From Anoplolepis gracilipes (taxonomy: Eukaryota > Arthropoda > Insecta > Hymenoptera > Formicidae): a stretch of DNA of 64,000 nucleotides. The notes under the pieces were generated by a model, which worked only from the letters and a program-made list of their open reading frames with translations, was not told the origin of the DNA and ran no database searches. Shown here piece after piece: positions 13,419 through 24,780 of this stretch. Made by a program: the position numbers and the translations under genes. Numbering within the stretch: the stretch's first letter is position 1; each line of letters begins with the position of its first letter. The stretch is from positions 2,553,501 through 2,617,500 of the forward strand of contig NC_132971.1 of the NCBI RefSeq assembly GCF_047496725.1, written 5' to 3'.

Positions 13419-13662
13419 CTGTAACATCTCGTCGGCGGGTTTCGTTAACTGCGTCATCAAAGCTGACCTGCCGAGAGAGTCAGTCGAGTCTGCATGTACT
13501 TTCTCGTCTGCCACAGGCGCGATTCCAAGCGCTGGTACACCCATTTGTTGGGGTATGTCACTAGAATTCGATGCATCTTGATTTTCTATCGTACTATCTT
13601 CGCCCAAACTTCCTCTTCGAAACCTCTTTCTTTTTCTTGATGTTGGACTTTGTGAGCCTTCT
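13419..13662 (-). CDS. lola: lola exon 4: constant linker with basic (NLS-like) patch
   Basis: Acceptor CTATCATACAG|AGAAGG and donor TTACAG|GTAAAG bound 244 nt, entered in phase 2 and left in phase 0. It encodes residues 190-271. The segment REGSQSPTSRKRKRFRRGS (residues 190-208) parallels the SREGSSSPSRRRR region of Drosophila Lola, and RKRKRFRR is a plausible nuclear localisation signal. The rest is an acidic, polar linker without a recognised domain. The frame closes exactly with the exons on both sides, which supports the boundaries. Confidence 0.88.
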
Positions 13663-13762
13663 CTGTATGATAGAAAGTGATTTTTACTAATGTTTCCAAA
13701 ACGAAAAAAAAAAATTATATTCAGATATAAATATTATATAACAAAACTATTCTTTCTCTCAC

Positions 13763-14157
13763 CTCGAGCAGAGCCTTTTCGACCCTTGAGGACTAGCCGT
13801 ATCCTCTGGTATATCTCCTACAGGACCTTGTGCCATACTCTGCCTAGGAACTTTGTTCTTTTCTATCGTTAGACCGGAAGACGCGTGTGGAATGTCTAAC
13901 GATGGTGAAACGCGTGCTATCGGTTGTGAGACGGTTTTCTGTGGTCTGGACTCCATCTTACTACTACCAGCAGTTTTACTTTCCGAAAGGCCTTTAATTT
14001 GCAAAGACTCGGCGGCTTTGAGGAGTGCCGCCAATTGGTCTTGGGAAATGTTGACTTCCCCCCTATACATATAGTCCATCATCGCCTTAAGTTCCTTGAA
14101 TTTAACATCTTTGAGTATGAAGACTGGATGCTTGTCATAGTGTTCGCTGAGGAGGCA
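13763..14157 (-). CDS. lola: lola exon 3: C-terminal half of BTB and linker
   Basis: Acceptor TATATTACAG|TGCCTCC and donor TCGAG|GTGAGA bound a 395-nt exon entered in phase 0 and left in phase 2. It encodes residues 59-189 plus part of 190. CLLSEHYDKHPVFILKDVKF and MMDYMYRGEVNISQDQLAAL complete the BTB fold (to about residue 118), ending AAESLQIKGLSES as in Drosophila Lola. A serine-rich, low-complexity linker follows. Only the residue at the exon joint (E58-C59) departs visibly from the fly protein. The exon belongs to the constant region shared by all lola isoforms. Confidence 0.93.
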
Positions 14158-14332
14158 CTGTAATATAAAAGTACATATTCCTTCAAACACACAATACACA
14201 TTATATAAAATAATTTATTTATGAAAAAATTTGTAATTTTAGACAAATATTGCTTTAGTAACTTTCTGTATACAACATAAGTATGCAAATATTATTCATA
14301 AAGTACACATTACAAGCCAATTAACTTATTTG

Positions 14333-14357
14333 GAGAGAGAGAGAGAGAGAGAGAGAG

Positions 14358-14388
<31 letters not shown>
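14333..14388. repeat. (GA)n followed by poly-A
   Basis: About 25 bases of GA dinucleotide running straight into about 31 A residues. Confidence 0.95.
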
Positions 14389-14389
<1 letters not shown>

Positions 14390-14549
14390 AAGTTTCATAC
14401 GTATGTACCACACAACTAGAATATAAAGTATCTCTAGAATATGCAGTATCTCTGAAACTGTAGATTTAATTCGAGTACATTATTCATTTTCATGGTATTC
14501 AATTACTGCAATAACATCTCTGCATCCCCACCCATATCAGGATAAAATC

Positions 14550-14567
14550 CCAGGGCAAGTGCCCTGG
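14550..14567. repeat. perfect short inverted repeat, CCAGGGCA-AG-TGCCCTGG
   Basis: Two 8-nt perfectly complementary arms separated by AG. It sits inside the CpG-poor pocket of the lola BTB intron. No transposon terminus or known element is recognised. Confidence 0.85.
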
Positions 14568-15239
14568 AAATCAGCCATCTTGCTTTCCCTGTATTGATCA
14601 AGAGGAAATCTAGGAGGGGGCTTTTGCTCCCCACCCTCCCCGACTGCACATTATACTCCTGCCCAGGCAACAAGCACGGCCATCTTGTTTCAACTTGAGA
14701 CTCTTTCTCTCCCTCCCTTTGCTTCTCAACAATCTATTTCACTCCCTACCAACGTATTTCGTATTGATCTAACCCAACGGTGCCAACAGGACAAAGAAGC
14801 AACCGGAAAAGCTTCATAGCACAAAATTATAATAAAATTATAATTTATTAAATATTTAATTATCTTGTGTCATAATTTTCTCAATTTTAAATTGTATTCT
14901 TGCTAATAAGCAACTGGATAAAATTCGCAACAGGCATGATTTTTAATAAAACTATAAACATTGCTATTTAAATACTATTGTGGTTATATCTTCATCGTCA
15001 GATAGAAATATTACTTTACAAATATTCCTTTAACTATTTTAACAGAAAAGTACAAACAAAGCAAGCAGAAGTTTGCCATAAATTATATCAATTAACTTAT
15101 TTTGGATTAATATATAAAACATAAAAGACAATCAATTGAGATCTTTGAAAATTGTGATAATCCTTTTAAAACTATACTCTGGGAAATAAGACTGAAGCAT
15201 TGCAGGATTAAGTAATGATAAACAGAACGTTTCACTCAC

Positions 15240-15440
15240 CTCAAAGTATGGACTGCATGCGGAGAGGACTACTTTGTGGGCCTTGAGAGTTTTCCCCTCC
15301 GCTGCCAAGGTGCAGTCAACCAGCGTACCGTTTTCAAGGAGTGTGTCGAAGTTTTGTATGAGCGTACTTTGGTGGTTGTTCCACCTGAGGCAGAACTGCT
15401 GGTCGTCCTCCATGGTAGTTCTGGTTTCGTTTCCTCGTTT
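15240..15440 (-). CDS. lola: lola first coding exon (5'UTR end plus N-terminal half of BTB domain)
   Basis: Exon of the lola BTB/POZ transcription factor, whose isoforms are nuclear regulators of axon guidance and cell identity. The acceptor CTGTGCAG precedes 15,440; 27 nt of leader follow and the ATG is at 15,413-15,411. Coding is 174 nt (58 codons), starting MEDDQQFCLRWNNHQ and ending SACSPYFE at the donor GAG|GTGAGT (phase 0). The MxDDQQFCLRWNNHQSTL opening and the LVDCTLAAEGK segment match the start of the Drosophila Lola BTB almost residue for residue, which separates it from tramtrack, broad, bab and mod(mdg4). The BTB mediates dimerisation. This ATG is chosen because it begins the conserved family N-terminus just inside a good acceptor; frames upstream of it belong to intron. 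The next exon joins in frame at 14,157. Confidence 0.93.
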
Positions 15441-16040
15441 CTGCACAGATGGAAAAAAACAGGCAAGACTGCCGATAAACGAACAAACTAACAAATAAAT
15501 AAACAAATGAAGAACCGGATAACATACAAATACGAAATGGGATTCTCTTTCCTTCTTATTCCTTCTTACGTCCTATTGATTGACCAACGGACCCGACGCT
15601 ATCTCGTCCTCCTACGACCGATTATTATCGCGCACATCGAGCCGGACGACGTACCCGCGAAAGTACGCCTTTCGACTTTCCTTCCGGTTAGACAATCCTG
15701 TCCTTCCCTCCCCCGGTCTTTCTCCTTTTCGCACGCGCTTCTCGCGGGAAGACGACGGAGACGAAAGCTCCGCAACGAAGCGTCGAAGCTTCCAAAATGG
15801 CCGTGTGCGATGCAAGCGCGTCGGTCAGATCGCTCTTCTGGCCTTTGTGCGTGTCTCGTAACGGTAACGGACTACTATTTGGTGGGGATGATGCAGGAGG
15901 ACGCGCAAGCACCGCGCACGCGCAGCTGCGATGTCCGGGCTGCGCGCACAACTTGCGCAACAACTGCGGAGGCCCCCGGGATTCAGGAGCGGCTACTGCT
16001 GGCACCGCTACTGAACTCTCTCTCTCGTCCAAAGTATCCG

Positions 16041-16075
<35 letters not shown>
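16041..16075. repeat. poly-A tract (35 nt)
   Basis: Longest uninterrupted A run in the window, at the edge of the CpG-rich block upstream of the lola BTB exon. Confidence 0.95.
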
Positions 16076-16079
<4 letters not shown>

Positions 16080-16819
16080 CGCGCGCGAGTACTAATTTCT
16101 AATGCACCGGAAAAACACTATTAAAAAGCTTATAAAAGTATAATTTAATAAAGCGAAAACCTCATAAAAAATATGCCAAAAATATGTACGTGAAACTAAC
16201 GCGATATAGTAAACTTTGACAATCTTGCATAACTTTTCAGCGTAAAAAACGATGAAGTAAATCACGAATTACGTTTCACGCATTTTTGTCATGACGTATC
16301 AGCGATTCTCGCGTCACCGCCCGAGACGCGGTAAATAAAATCGGAACAGGTCTAACTCGATTTACGTCAGCACGCGATTTATATTAGCAGCGCGTAATAA
16401 ATACAGAAAATCGATCACGCAGTTCGCAACCGGGTGGGGAAGAACTGGATATGCCCGCAGCAGGGGGAATTGAGCGAAGTACGCAGTCGCGAAGTATCGC
16501 GAGACACGGCCATCGTCGAAAGAGAGAGACAGAGCTATTGCTTCTCGGTCTACATGCGATTGCATAATCTATTTATATTGTTATCTCGCGTAAGAAAGCG
16601 CGTTACATCAGACGATGTATCGAGCGGCAACGCGTGTTCACGAAACAAATTGACAGATAATTTTTTAATTGTATATATGTATATACAGATATATTCCGAT
16701 ATACACAGTCAGTACTGAAAATCTATAATTCACGTGTTACGTATATTATAAAATTCTTTGTACTGACAGTGTATTTATATTGGAACATCTCACGCCCGAA
16801 ACACGTGTATACATTAGAA

Positions 16820-16822
<3 letters not shown>

Positions 16823-16852
<30 letters not shown>
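16823..16852. repeat. poly-A tract (30 nt)
   Basis: Uninterrupted A run between two CpG-rich blocks of the lola leader region. Confidence 0.95.
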
Positions 16853-16853
<1 letters not shown>

Positions 16854-17505
16854 GAGAGAGATGTACACATACTTAGAAATTCGAGAGAGGAAAAAAAAAA
16901 AAATAAGCGCAAAAAGTTCAATTACAAAAGATAAATTATCGTCGACGATAGAGAGAAAAATAAAGACGACGCGAAAAAAAATGCGGGAAGAAAAAAAGGA
17001 GATCGTCGTAAAGGCGACGACGCGAGACGCTTCTCTTGCCCCGTGACGTCCCTGGAATCGCGTCGAAGCGAGAGACGTGGATCGCAATATGGCGGTTGGC
17101 GAGGTCGTGCCCGTGCCCGGGACAAAATGGCGCCGAGTGAAAAGCTCACGAAGGAAAACCACGGCGATCGATCTCGGCGCGCGCGCGCGCGCTCGCGCCT
17201 TCTCTCGCCGATCAAATTCCCCGCGTTCATGCGTCTCGTCTGGACAATAGCACACTGAAATCGCAAACGACCGGTAATTTACGCGGGAAATTCGCGTACC
17301 ATTATCTCGAATGACAACGACGACGACGACGATTATGAAGATGCGGATCGCGACGACGCAACATTTCGACGTCTCCCCCAAAACATTCGCCATCTCGTGG
17401 AACCGCCCGCCACGCCATATCACCGCGTATCTTGCGCGATCTTTCCGAGAAACACGTATCGTATGAACCGCGCGCGATTAAGTAATTAATCGAGAGCTCA
17501 CTCAC

Positions 17506-17640
17506 CTAATAAGGAAGATATAAAAGAATCTAATATCACAGCAATGGAGTCGGTGAAAAGTAAAACAGCACGGAACGTCCAGACCCGGCGTCCGCCACTT
17601 GCGCTGCCCTTTTCAACTATGGCGCAGCTCAACGCCTTTT
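17506..17640 (-). other. lola: candidate lola leader exon A (non-coding), 3' edge at 17,506
   Basis: A strong minus-strand donor ATTAG|GTGAGT at 17,506 lies upstream of the lola coding acceptor at 15,440. Above it on the minus strand are TGTGATATTAGA (17,540-17,529) and, starting 83 nt before that, a GCCATAGTTGAAAAGG box (17,623-17,608). The region is GC-rich and CpG-rich. The same two boxes and a similar donor recur at 20.5 kb. Drosophila lola is known to use several promoters, so an alternative first exon is likely. The transcription start cannot be placed; the upper boundary given is arbitrary. Confidence 0.5.
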
Positions 17641-20048
17641 AGCTCTGCTACCTCGGACCGCCGCCGGAGGGCGCAGGCGTCTACGCAAACGGGAGCAAGA
17701 CGCGTCCCGGAACGAGCAAGAGGGAAAAACAGGAAAACGGTGCGCATGCGCGTCCCACGGAAATATTGCGACGTGATTGAGAATAGCATTGAGACGCAGA
17801 CGAAGCCGAAACACGTATATACTATGTACGTCGGTCGGCGTCAAAATTACGAGTTTCTTTTTCAGTGGTTCTCAAAATGCATCTGATATAAATAAGAAAA
17901 TAAAAGAAAAATTTCTGGACTTTGTTTAAAGATTCTTGGAACAAAATAAATTTTTCTATTAAATATCGGAAACAATGAAAAAGTGATTGGAAAAAATCTC
18001 ACTGTCAATTATAAATGCCAATCAGATAATTTTCAATAATATATTTTATCACAGATCTTCAAATCAATTTTATTTGAAAAATATTAATATATATTATTAT
18101 TTGAAAAAATTCGAAATTTATATTTTAGAAATTTACTTAAAATAAGTTTAATATAAGAATTTAGAATCGTCTTCGGTTTAAACTTTATCATACTGCAAAA
18201 TTGTAACCTTGCTGTTTTTTTAATCTTATTTGAGCTTAATGCTGATTCTCATACACAACATACGGCAATGCATTGTATACTGTATGTAACAAAAAAACAA
18301 CACGGCAATCGTCGTCCTTATCTTGTATTTCCGAATAAGCGAAAAGTTAATTGGCTAATATATGTTAATATTTGTAAGAAAATTATTCATTAATTAAAAA
18401 ATTACACTAGTAGTAATATATCAAAGTTATGTAGCTGTACGCTACGGTTTTATAAATTTTATAATTGAATGATTGATAATTACGATTACAGAGAGCATCA
18501 AAGTAATAAAAATGATGTATATTAAAGTCCACTTTCTTATGTGCAAAGGTATTTTATGTAATTCTATCATGACTAAGCTTTTTTGGTCGCTAACTGAACA
18601 GTTATAATAATCATGATAGAAGAACTATTCATTCTCCGAATCTAAGAGAATCTAAAATTTTTAAAAGTATGCTCTCTAATTTTATAAATATTTTATTTAT
18701 ATATATATATATATGTTTTCTCTCATCTCATATTTTAAAAATATTAAATTATTATTTGTATAATTGTAATATGTACAAAAAAATTTTGAAATTTTACTTC
18801 AAAATGACATTTCTATTATTATATAACATTCATTGTTTGTTATAACTTATTACGAAACAGTTTGATTCCGTTTTACCTGGAGTGATATCATTTTTATTCC
18901 ATTGCTTACTTAATTTCAAGAGTAAATAAAAGCAGACCGGAATCTGACGTAATGAACTCCAAATGTCGAATGGCATGCCAAAATAAATTGTGACAAAGTA
19001 GGCACAAAATCGCTATCTCTCTCTGTCAAGAATTACATGCCCTTTTGCATGAAATTTCATATCGCGTCCTTTTATATAATTATAAGACCCATCGTTATCG
19101 CTGTTATCACATTCCGATAATCAAAACAGATGATTATACTTGAAGAGATTCGCGATTGACCCAACTTCATTTCTACAAAATCTCACCGTTAAACCGCTCA
19201 TTAAAATTCGTCGAAACGATTTCGCACGCTGGTATGATTATGTTAATATCTAGAAATTTCACATTTCGAATAATCATGGCGGACATTCTCTGGCTTTTCA
19301 TCTCGCGTTATGCATTTAACGGGCGTCATGGCCGACGCTTTCCCGAATCTCTCTTATACGCGACCTCAATCACCTTTTTATTAGTAGCGATCGTCGATCC
19401 GACAAAATCTAATCTCTCATAATAAAAATATAAAATAGTTAGCATTAGAGACAAATATGTATATAACTGTTGCGGTACATGACCGCGGTAATCGCGCCAC
19501 GATAATAAAGATTATGTTATATAACAACTCTCCCCCTCCCCGTTAAACTCCCCTCTCGTATCGAGCTAACTTGTCATTGTCCAATTAAAGAAAATCACTA
19601 AGAAATTACAGAGAAATTTACACACAATCGTACTCTCATCGTTAATCGCAATATTCTGCTTTAATTTGTCAAATTGTATTTATAAATTCAATACACAGCG
19701 CGCAATATACATGCTCAGACTGTAATTTAAATCACAAATGTAAATCCGTATTCCATTTTATATTTCATAGCGGTTGTCGTATATATCGCATAACACGGAG
19801 ATCATAAATTTATATGCGAAGCTCCGCTTTAAATACCGAACGAACGATCGCGCCGCTTGAAATCGAAGTCGCGGAAGTATCGAGAGAGTATCATTTTTAT
19901 TAGACGATAACCCGTTTAAGGTGCAATAACCTCCGTCGTTGTTTCTCTCACTCGACTTACCTCGTCCAGCTTACGTAGATCTCAAACACTCCCCTCCGCC
20001 CCCGCGTATTTCTAACATACGTTTGAACGACGCTTTACGCCGGGCGAA

Positions 20049-20086
<38 letters not shown>

Positions 20087-20460
20087 CAAAAACTGGACCG
20101 CGTCACCGCCAGTCAACGTCACGGACCGGCCTAAAATCACGATCTGGTAAGGCGTACGTAATGGCCGACCTCGCCGTTCTCGCGCCAGGCAAAATGGCGA
20201 AAAATCCTGGAAAAGGGTCGGGAAAACTCGGTGGAAGAATATCCGACCAATTTCGCGTCGATTGCTTCCTATCGATCATCCGTGCGCGATTTCCCCGTCG
20301 ACGTAGGTAGGTGAAAAAAACGTGGATACGCGGTATGGCGTCAGAGTGCGACCTAATTTCCCGCAGAACTTTCCACCGGAGGCAACGGTATTCGCATGCG
20401 GTTCGTAATAATGCGTAATTCAAGAAAACAAGAAGAGCGAGCGACAGTTCCTTTACTCAC
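17641..20460 (-). other. lola: DNA between lola leader exons A and B
   Basis: AT-rich from about 17.9 to 19.1 kb, then rising GC. Two ATGGC motifs lie within 53 nt (19,276 and 19,328), and three more fall in the CpG-rich block at about 19.9-20.4 kb (20,161, 20,194, 20,335). A (CGT)n run at 20,049-20,084 lies in that block. No coding exon recognised. Confidence 0.55.
20049..20084. repeat. (CGT)n trinucleotide repeat
   Basis: About twelve CGT units inside a CpG-rich block upstream of lola. They read as a valine run in one frame, which I take as compositional. Confidence 0.95.
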
Positions 20461-20590
20461 CTAAATATTGGCACAGTCTAATATCACAAGAGGACCGAAC
20501 TTGGAGAAACTACGGGTCCATTCCTCAGCGCGCACTATCCGAGCGTCATGGGTCCTTTTTACACAATGGCCGTGGCCGCGCTACACAGTT
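20461..20590 (-). other. lola: candidate lola leader exon B (non-coding), 3' edge at 20,461
   Basis: A second strong minus-strand donor, TATTTAG|GTGAGT, ends a GC-rich, CpG-rich segment. Upstream on the minus strand lie TGTGATATTAGA (20,488-20,477) and, starting 82 nt before that, GCCATTGTGTAAAAAGG (20,570-20,554). This matches leader A in order and spacing, so it reads as a duplicated alternative first exon spliced to 15,440. The start site is not visible, so the outer boundary is approximate. Confidence 0.5.
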
Positions 20591-21791
20591 TCGATCGATG
20601 GAGTTTCTGCGGGAAGATAGCGGATAGCGCCAGAGACGCAGACACACGGAAACGGCTCGCCCCGTCGCAGCGCCCCCAGACGCGGCGCAGAACGTATTAA
20701 CGCGTCTTGTGCGCATCGAGAGAACGTGAAAGTGGGAGCGAAAGGAGAGCGACGTAGGACCGTCGCAAGTCGCAAGGCTGCCACAATCCCCACGATAAAA
20801 GCTCATATATGTATTCTAATTTTTTTCGTGCGTGACAATTAAGACGATAAAAATACTAGAACAAGTGCAATTCTTATTAAAAAGAAAGAGCAGGATTAAT
20901 ACTGCATTGACAACGGTAAATTTAGAAGAAAGATAATACAATGTTTCACAAATGACATTTTCTTCATTTATGTATGAATATTTGTCTATTTATTATTTTA
21001 ATTAAAACATTTATTTTTTTTTTTTTTTTTTTTTTTTTTAAGAAAAACAAGACTCGAATGTAAATATACTCGGTTACGTATCTACGATCTACGAGATTAA
21101 ATTCGAGATGGCAATACATAAGGCGTACATACATGCGGGGCTCCCTTTTGTTTTAAGGCGCGCGTCCAAAAATGACAGCCCTGCCGCTCGACGTATACCG
21201 TGACGGTATTGGCTATTGGCCGGCAGTGGGGAACGTGTACGAGTGGTGGAGGTAAAAGCCGGGTTTCCGTTCTAGAGCGCGTTCGCGGCGTAGCGTAGCC
21301 GACGCGGGAGAGGCGAAAGGCGACGCGCGGGAGAAGTGGAAAGCCGGGAAGAGAGAGCCGACGAAGGGAAGAGAATCGGGGGTCCACAACAAAATCGCTT
21401 AATCGCTTTGCGCCACCGTCCGCAACGGAGCACAGCCCATCCGTCGCCGCCATCGCAGTGCCCCCTAGTGTGCATGCATGTTCCTCGCTTTCTCTCTCCT
21501 TCTCTACCTCTCTCTCCCTTTCTCCCCCTTTTTCCCTTTTCTCCTTCTCTCTTGCTGGTCGAGTCTCGCGCTCCGTCTTTCTCTCCTTTTCCCTCTCCCT
21601 TTCCCTCTCCCTTCCTCGTCTTCGCGGTCTCTCCCGCTGTCTCTGTCTCCCCGTGATTCGCTATGCCACTTCGGCCCGCGACGTTTTCACGGGCAATCCG
21701 TGAGTGACAGCTGCCAGTGGCCAACGCGGTGAGTGCGTGTCTCTCGCTCGACGACTGACACGGCCAATACCGGCTGTGCGTGCGTGACAGC

Positions 21792-21792
<1 letters not shown>

Positions 21793-21835
<43 letters not shown>

Positions 21836-21857
21836 ATGCGTGCATGCGTGCATGCAC
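21793..21857. repeat. (TGCG)n repeat with TGCA variants
   Basis: About 65 bases of tetranucleotide repeat, in which the last units alternate TGCG with TGCA. Confidence 0.9.
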
Positions 21858-21900
21858 GTGAATACACGGGTATTTACCCGTAATTTGACGAGGCCGTTTG

Positions 21901-21948
21901 TCTCGTCTCGTCTCGTCTCGTCTCGTCTCGTTTCGTTTCGTTTCGTTT
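21901..21948. repeat. (TCTCG)6 then (TTTCG)3 pentanucleotide repeat
   Basis: Six TCTCG units followed by TTTCG units that differ by one base, indicating a point variant that spread within the array. Confidence 0.9.
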
Positions 21949-22160
21949 GGCGCCCTGTTACGGACCGTGTGTTTATCATCTGATACGGCGAAAGTGTATG
22001 CCTATCCCCCAGGACCTTGGTGCAACGCGGGGGTTGGCGATCACCGCGCGAACCGTCACACCATCACCACTGTTGCTGCTACTGTTACTACTACAACTGC
22101 TGCTGTTACCGCTGCTCCGCTAAGATTTGATTTGTGGGTCAGGTCATGGTAAGGTACGGA

Positions 22161-24780
22161 CTGTCACGATCATGCATGAATCTTTCCGCGCGAATCTCGT
22201 GCTTTTTCTCAATAACGTTATTCGCATCCGGCATTGCGAATTACATACGCACGATCTGTCATCGCTCGTTGCGTGACATTAATAACGCGAATTATTATGA
22301 CTATCACTTTTTCTAGAATACTACGCATTGACGCGCCGAAATTTGTTTTGTAAACAAATACGATAGCTGCGTACTGTTTGCTGCGTTTAAACGCACGCGG
22401 CCGTACGGCGTATCTTTTTTTTTCCTTTTGATTATCAATACGACCACGTGCTTTCTGAACAAGTGCGCCAGTCAATGAGCCAATTGTGAAACACGAGGGA
22501 ATGACAGTATCGTCGTGTGTAAAATTATGCATGCGACGTGTTACGATGTTATTAATTTCAATAATCGCTTTTAAATCTATCAGCATTTTCATTTACTTTT
22601 ATATTTATGTGAGATTTATTATAAACCGAGTTTATTAATTATTCTGAAATGTTGTACACTTCGAGATTAATGATAATTCTCAGCATAAGTTATCTACTTA
22701 ATGTATTCAAGTTTAATTTGTATTATTTGCGTATTGATTTATATATTATTTTATTTGTGTATTTATTAAAGCAGTGTGTATCAAAACAGAGAATCACGAA
22801 AATCATATACGTATGTATAAAGCAGTTTGCAAATTTGGAATAATTTTATAAAATAACATTTTCCATAATTATAAAAATATCAACGTAATTTATCATCAGA
22901 TCTTTAACGCATTTCTAGTGCATGCATTGTGTGATACACATTGAAATACACATATACATATATTCGCGGCGGTGATTAATCATGTTTTTGAGAGGAGGAA
23001 AATTGATATCTTTATCGACCGTTTGATTTTCCTCACTTTTCCTTTATAGCCACAGACGAAGCCGCATTGTTTTGACTGCAGGGTGCTTCGGTCGCTACAC
23101 AGCTGCACACATACATACATAACTAATTGTATACATAGAGGCATAATCTTTGTGCTTAAATGAACTGTCTCACGAACGGAACCGAGATGAATTTAAAACG
23201 ATTCCTTGGAGTAAAAGCGCGTGCGTCTTTGTAAAGCCGCGTGGTTTTCGTCCGCTTATCCGCCGATAAACGCCCGCGTGCATCGCCTCGAAACCGCCGT
23301 GTCACCCGTTACGGTAGGTCACGTGCGCGATACTCGTCCAATAATCGTCGATTACGAATGCGCGGGATACACTTCGGATGCAATTTGCGACCGTGCTCGA
23401 GAAACGCGCCCGTGAGTTTACGCGCCGTTAATCACTCTCGACGCGGTGGGTCCAAGGAAATTATACGGGTACCAGGTACAGAAAGTTGATCTATTCTATT
23501 TTATAAAAATGTTCGCGTGTCAATAAAACAAAATGTTGTAATGCTTTGATGTAGATTTTGAAGATAGTTTTGAGAAATGATATCGCAAGAGTTGAAAGAA
23601 TTTCGCTATTGCTTCTCGAAAATCGAATCTTGAAATAAAACAATAAAGTGATACGATGAAAAATACCTTTAGACGAGGAGAATTTAATTAACGACATTCG
23701 CACTGAATTTTTTTCTCTTTACGATAAAATGAACAAAGAGAGATAGTCATTATACTGAAAATCTACAGATACACCTTTTGTCATTTATATAGTTACTAGA
23801 TAATCAGAAATAACGATAGTGCAATTGAAAATTAATTGTTGATATGTTATAATTACTAGTATCCCATAAAAGAGAGTAAAACGATATCAATTAATAACTT
23901 ATTATTCTTGGAAGAACCTTTTTGTCTTATTAATATATGGTAGACTGACTTTGCTAACAATAATATCGGAAACATCGATTCCACAATACAAATGAATATA
24001 GATTCCCATTGTTAGTAGCACACATTTCATCTGTCTTTCGGTCTGCGTCTCGTTCGATGACAAAACTTGGCGTTATATCGTTGACGATTGACGATCGTCG
24101 TATTTCACCCTACACGATCGCCAGCTGCATCGCGTGTCGATGTCGTGCGTGACACGACCGACGAAAAGCTTGGGGAGCACTCGTTTCATCGTACTCGTGC
24201 GATAAACGGGTTTATCGATAATTAAATGATTGTCAAATACGAGAAAATCGCCGATGATTGATGATGACGGATCGGCAAAGTTTCGCAGTTGTATTACCGT
24301 TTTATTAACGTGTGCCCATGTTATCTTCCCCCGCCCCTCTTCAACCCATGTTCTTCTCACGCAGGCGATACATTAATAAATTCGTCTTGTCGCTCGATAA
24401 GGGCTTAGAACTTTATTGTCTTTGCGAAATTCGTTTCTTCCTTCAATTTCTTTCCGATCTAATTATTGTAATATCATTTTTCAAACAAATATAAGATATA
24501 CTTAACGAAAGGAAATTCTAATATTAGACGCATATTTTCGTACTTAACAAAGTTTGTAATAAAAAGATTAGAATTATTGAAAATACTTTATCATATAACA
24601 GATATGATATTGTCAAAAAAAAAAAAAAAAAAAAAATGCGGAATGTATTTTCGACAGATTATTTCTTTTAAATGACTTATCAGAAAAATATTCCTATACG
24701 ATTGCGATATAAGAAGTTTTACCTTCGATCTCTGAATGTAAGTGTAAACGTTCCTAATGGACTCGCTTAAGAATCGCGAG
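22161..24780. other. AT-rich intergenic DNA
   Basis: Mostly AT-rich with a CpG-richer patch at about 23.2-23.46 kb and another at 24.0-24.37 kb. A poly-A run lies at 24,616-24,636. Nothing recognisable as a gene on either strand. Confidence 0.5.

Larger units (their letters stand above)
14158..15239 (-). other. lola: lola intron inside the BTB, with a CpG-poor pocket
   Basis: A 1.08-kb phase-0 intron splitting the BTB domain. It holds (GA)n followed by a 31-nt A run (14,333-14,388) and, at about 14,510-14,800, a moderately GC-rich but CpG-poor pocket carrying two identical GCCATCTTG motifs and a perfect short hairpin. The remainder is AT-rich. Confidence 0.85.
15441..17505 (-). other. lola: lola leader intron/upstream DNA with CpG-rich segments
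   Basis: Contains a GC-rich, CpG-rich stretch (about 15,600-16,035) and another at 16,960-17,460, separated by poly-A tracts of 35 nt (16,041-16,075) and 30 nt (16,823-16,852) and by AT-rich DNA. ATGGC (GCCAT on the lola sense strand) occurs at 15,797, 17,089 and 17,127. Promoter activity is likely somewhere here but no start site can be assigned. Long frames here (for example 15,507-16,124) are compositional. Confidence 0.55.
20591..22160. other. lola upstream region with GC-rich block and stacked simple repeats
   Basis: An AT-rich interval (20.8-21.05 kb, with a T27 run at 21,013-21,039) precedes a CpG-rich block (21.1-22.15 kb). The block carries a pyrimidine-rich tract (21,480-21,650), (TGCG)n, (TCTCG)n and an imperfect trinucleotide cluster (22,055-22,118). 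A possible plus-strand donor, CATG|GTAAGG, is at about 22,149. No protein is supported. Confidence 0.5.

Noticed and set aside
21272..21979. 235-codon minus-strand frame with a THARTHAR repeat
   Set aside because: The repeat is the (TGCG)n microsatellite in translation; no conserved domain.
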